From assembly GCF_016859285.1 (NCBI RefSeq), contig NC_053422.1, positions 13,067,501 through 13,131,500 on the forward strand: DNA of 64,000 nucleotides, in the 5' to 3' direction. This document shows positions 61,198-64,000 of this stretch, piece after piece. The translations under genes were made by a program, and so were the position numbers. Under the pieces are notes generated by a model that was not told where the DNA came from, did not search any database, and saw only the letters and a list, made by a program, of their open reading frames with translations. Position 1 is the first letter of the stretch. Each line of letters opens with the position of its first letter. The DNA is from Xiphias gladius. Lineage: Eukaryota > Chordata > Actinopteri > Istiophoriformes > Xiphiidae.

Positions 61198-63356
61198 CAC
61201 ACACACACGCACACACACACACGCACACACACACGCACGCACACGCACGCACACACACACACACGCACGCACACACACACGCACACTCACACGCACACAG
61301 ACGGACACACAGACAGACACACAGGCTGTACCTGTGCAGACAGTGCTGCAGGCTGTGTGACGCTGGCAAGACTGTGTGTAGAGGACTCCATATCACTGTC
61401 TGACAGCTCGCTGCCGGAGCGCACAGACGTCACGCTACTGCTCATCCCAGTAGGGCCCATAGAGTAAAACATTTCTGCAGGAACACACACAGGCTGACAA
61501 GTTCAACGCTACAATGTACACAAACACTTTGTGCCACATTGCTGCAAGGAAAGGAGCAGCAGGATTACTTTCCAAGTCATTTCCAGATCAGTGCTCTCTT
61601 TATTAAGAGTAAAGAAAACAGGATCACATGTGCATGTAGCTTTTTCATTGAAATTACAGCAAAAAAAAAAAACAAAAACAAAAAACAAAGATTGATTTCC
61701 TGTACCTTGTATAAGTTTTATTAACAACTATAGCACTGTAAAAGCTTAGTTTTGTAATACGAGCAATATGATCTACCATTCAATAAAAACCCAGTTTGTT
61801 TCATTGATGAATGTTATTTTTGCTGTTTTAAACTGTGTCTTTTTGACATGTTTAAGTCATAAATACCTCTCTTCGGAAGGAACCTCTTCATATGTATATT
61901 ACACATAAAAAAAAATGTCTGGCATGATTAAACTACATGCTTTCAGGAGCAGGCCTGCTAAGGTTATGTTGAGTCTCAGGCAGACACATTTTAAGTGGAC
62001 CTTTGCTGTTCTGTGTACCTCCATTCTCCAGGCCGGTGACATAGAGCTCCAGGTCAGACTCTGCATCCCACTCCCTGTCTCTGGGACTGGAACCTAACTG
62101 CTTACTGAGGTCCTCCTCAATCATACGCAGGTCATCTGAGTCTAACGGTCGGCTGTGTACTCCACCACATGTTTCTGGCTCTTGGGGACAGAGGACAGAG
62201 AAAATGGAATCATATATGCGTGAAAGAGAACCAGACATAGACCAAGTATGTTAATGAGACATTTACAGATTTCTGTGACCTTACTGTCTAGCTCTGAACT
62301 ACAGAGGAAACAGCACAGGCTTGTTCAGGCTTATTATTCTGCGTCTCAGTGTATCTGTTCAGGGTCCTCTTGCCTTTGAAAGGTTTGACATTATATTGTA
62401 TATTGCTAAAGCTTGTGGGCACACAATTACCTCCTAGTTTCTAGACACATAAGGAGTAATGAATAAGCAGTGAATTTGTGGTCTGAGTTTGTAAGTGCAT
62501 GTAATGATGTAAACATCATTAGTACATTTTATTCATCATAAGCAGCAAGGAAAGAGAGAGAGTATTTTCCTTGCTCTGTTATTTAAAAGCAACTTTATTT
62601 GTGGACAGCATATTACCCTGAAGGCTAGTGTCCATTTGAATATTATTTATTAATGATATCATAACAGGCCTATACTTTGACTGGCTTTTGCTTTCAGCCG
62701 AATAAATCTCCATCTTTTAAATCACAGAGGCAAATGACATAATCACGATATATTAAAAACAGATCACAGATTCAAACTTAAAATTTTCATTAAAATGTCT
62801 TTAAAAGTGTGGTCAAAACTGTTCAAAGTTCAACTGAAAAAGCAGGCAAAACCCTGCCTTTGCATTGGTTCATGTTCAGTTTATCAGAGTGCTTTAGTGT
62901 ACCAGTGTCTATGCAGAGGGCTGCCAGCAGGTCTGTCAGATGGATTATTTGATCGGGAGCCAGCAGCATATGAACACAGCCCACCTTGCCATCCAACTCC
63001 AACTGATGAACAGAGAAAGAGAGACAGGATACAGAAGTCAATATGAGAGAACGGTTGTATTGACTAAACCTTCAGCGTGTTAAGAGTATGCACACACGAG
63101 TGTGCACACACACCTTTGGTCCAGGCAGCATGTCATTCTGTTTGATCTTGACGGTGGTCTCGATGAAACCGGAGCAGCTTCCTATGAGCAACGGCTGAGA
63201 TGGAGGACAGGGAGGGGCTACCGCGGGCTTTGCCTCCTCCTCTTCCACCTCTTCCACCTCTTCCTCTTCCTCCTCCTCTTCTTCCTCCTCCTCCTCCTCC
63301 TCCCCCCCTCCTTCACTTGCGGTTGCTGAATCTGGGTGTTCCTCCTCAGGAGGACT
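43362..63356 (-). CDS. atg2a: ATG2A autophagy lipid-transfer protein, C-terminal ~1782 residues (5' end off window)
   Basis: 37 exons join in phase to 5349 nt ending in TGA at 43364-43362. Reading starts at the equivalent of about human residue 230, so the Chorein-type N-terminal exons lie beyond 64000. Recognisable blocks include [82 protein letters not shown] (LC3-interacting region), [65 protein letters not shown] and [12 protein letters not shown]. Gene order (kcnk4, trmt112 neighbours) and sequence favour ATG2A over ATG2B. Family role: a rod-like bridge moving phospholipids from ER to the growing phagophore, acting with ATG9 and WIPI4, and also found on lipid droplets. Confidence 0.95.
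46268..46532. repeat. Fish interspersed repeat with tRNA-like tail, atg2a intron
   Basis: GGTAAATGGACAGCACTTAC, ATAGCGCTTTTCTAGTCTTA and the end GGGAATCGAACTATCGACC...CGCTCTACCGCCTGAGCCAC are typical of an abundant fish repeat. The tail resembles a reversed tRNA B box and A box. Confidence 0.65.
46899..49854 (-). CDS. atg2a: atg2a exon block 4 (six exons; LC3- and WIPI-binding region)
   Basis: Exons 49854-49728, 48883-48660, 48539-48310, 48182-48047, 47604-47377 and 47000-46899. The second holds [10 protein letters not shown] and [16 protein letters not shown], whose FCIL equals the human LC3-interacting region. The third holds [19 protein letters not shown] followed by [15 protein letters not shown], where human has YFSRP. 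Then come [20 protein letters not shown], the [13 protein letters not shown] exon and [18 protein letters not shown]. Confidence 0.92.
47695..48044. mobile_element. Fish MITE (TACTTAAGTA family) ending at an atg2a splice donor
   Basis: AGTCCTGCATTCAAAATCTT, AACTAAAGCTGTCAAATAAAT, CTCTGAAATGTAGTGGAGTA and the terminal TTCCACCACTG show a near-complete copy. The terminal CAGTGGTGGAA (minus strand) begins three bases into the intron that follows exon 48182-48047. Confidence 0.7.
50285..55368 (-). CDS. atg2a: atg2a exon block 3 (nine exons)
   Basis: Exons 55368-55211, 54971-54839, 54682-54498, 54414-54334, 53111-53005, 52903-52811, 52621-52551, 51642-51566 and 50455-50285. Landmarks are [118 protein letters not shown], and [20 protein letters not shown]. 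The donor of exon 54971-54839 (CGAG|GTTCAC) is weak, but the join YHR-A(V)VKDTPIP matches the family. Confidence 0.9.
55531..60580 (-). CDS. atg2a: atg2a exon block 2 (nine exons)
   Basis: Exons 60580-60331, 59969-59828, 59093-58995, 58150-57995, 57357-57084, 56674-56602, 56351-56177, 56081-55939 and 55652-55531. Landmarks are [101 protein letters not shown], and [10 protein letters not shown] with a Pro-rich run. Exon phases are consistent throughout. Confidence 0.9.
58969..58993. repeat. (GT)n directly at an atg2a donor
   Basis: On the coding strand the exon ends AAG|GTACACACAC..., so the repeat starts at the donor itself. Confidence 0.9.
60849..63356 (-). CDS. atg2a: atg2a exon block 1 (five exons)
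   Basis: Exons 63356-63114, 63002-62903, 62180-62019, 61474-61332 and 60927-60849. The first holds a long Glu run followed by [18 protein letters not shown]. The second is [20 protein letters not shown]. The third has [14 protein letters not shown] and the acidic [10 protein letters not shown]. The fourth is Ser-rich ([20 protein letters not shown]). The fifth is [17 protein letters not shown]. Two of these donors are followed at once by CA/GT repeats. Confidence 0.88.
61150..61322. repeat. Interrupted (CA)n tract beside an atg2a donor
   Basis: About 170 bp of CA with CGCA interruptions, ending about 10 bp from the donor of exon 61474-61332. Confidence 0.95.
63234..63308 (-). repeat. In-frame Glu-coding GAG/GAA repeat in atg2a
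   Basis: TCC/TTC triplets on the plus strand encode a run of more than twenty acidic residues broken by a few Val. It lies between ASEGGG and [10 protein letters not shown], upstream of the conserved IGSCSGF block. Confidence 0.85.
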
Positions 63357-64000
63357 CTAAAAAATTGAGTCAAATCTTTGAGCATGTTTGGTTATAGACC
63401 AATGTTACCTAAAAGATTACCACTGGAGTTCTTGTCAGAATTGTAAGAGATATTGTGGAGATATTCACAAAAAGCCATTTGTTGTCATTTATTCATGTAC
63501 AAAATGAAAGTCAATTTTGAAGGGCCACACCAGTATGTTCCTCTGAGTTTAGAAATTAGCACAGTTATGTTTTTTAGGTTGCCACTGTCGACAAAAAAAC
63601 TTGTATTTTCTTTTTTTTTTCTGCTTCTGTACAGGCGTTACATACTAGTAATTTAAGTTGTACTTTGCAATGATAAATTAGCGCAAGAGAAAACAACTTA
63701 TTCTGTTTGGCCATCACTGCGGGATTACTTAAGTGAATTATCAAAGTCTGAACGAGGCTGAGACTTCCCCTGATCAAATTATAAGACCGTTACCCCTGTA
63801 AACCCCTCAGGTCCACATCAACAGCTCCTGGTCTGCTCTGGTTGTGGTGCAGAATGTTGTTTAAGCCTTTTGAGTTTTTACCCATTTCATCATTTTCATC
63901 CCCATTGTTAAATTTATTTATTCTTACTGTTTGTGTTTAGTTTACAATTATTCATAACATTACTTCTGTTAGTAAGTGAGCGAGTAAGTAAATTGAACAC
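63357..64000 (-). other. atg2a intron running off the window
   Basis: Sequence beyond the first in-window exon shows no coding similarity. It is read as part of the intron separating it from the N-terminal exons. Confidence 0.6.

Noticed and set aside
61052-61403. Four overlapping frames rich in HTHTH or CVCVC
   Set aside because: Artefacts of the intronic (CA)n tract beside an atg2a donor.

Overview
The window is vertebrate nuclear DNA, almost certainly from a ray-finned (probably percomorph) fish. The genes are multi-exon with GT-AG introns. Long (CA)n, (TA)n and poly-A/T tracts are frequent, and many degenerate terminal-inverted-repeat elements of families abundant in fish lie between exons. 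Four protein genes could be assembled exon by exon by matching splice sites, reading phases and family similarity.

Layout: (1) 1-7055 is non-coding upstream sequence with a 630-bp inverted-repeat element, microsatellites and a possible first exon near 6300. (2) 7056-14803 (+) is kcnk4 (TRAAK), a two-pore-domain K+ channel in six coding exons, 626 codons, with an unusually long single-exon C-terminal tail. (3) 14804-23608 is intergenic and holds several repeats and a broken, reverse-oriented LINE with a tRNA-like 5' end, boxed in by (TA)n tracts. (4) 23609-31525 (-) is a seven-exon TGF-beta precursor of 419 residues. It resembles TGFB2 but sits in the KCNK4/ATG2A neighbourhood, so it looks like the fourth vertebrate TGF-beta ohnolog (called tgfb5 in fish). 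(5) 31526-36308 contains a tandem duplication with a unit of about 0.98 kb. (6) 36309-40407 (-) is trmt112, four exons, 123 residues. (7) 40408-43361 is promoter and 3'-flank sequence. (8) 43362-63356 (-) is the C-terminal ~1782 residues of atg2a in 37 exons; its 5' exons lie beyond the right edge.

The genes are not functionally linked like an operon: a mechanosensitive K+ leak channel, a secreted growth factor, a methyltransferase activator and an autophagy lipid-transfer protein. What ties them together is ancestry. From general knowledge of the human map, KCNK4, TRMT112 and ATG2A lie on 11q13; KCNK10, TGFB3 and ATG2B on 14q; and KCNK2 and TGFB2 on 1q41. The fish block therefore appears to keep a TGF-beta gene that the mammalian 11q13 block has lost.

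Other points of interest are a mature TGF-beta peptide predicted at 114 rather than 112 residues, a Tyr-to-His change in the WIPI-binding YFS motif of Atg2a, and several splice sites directly abutted by dinucleotide repeats or by ends of a mobile element.
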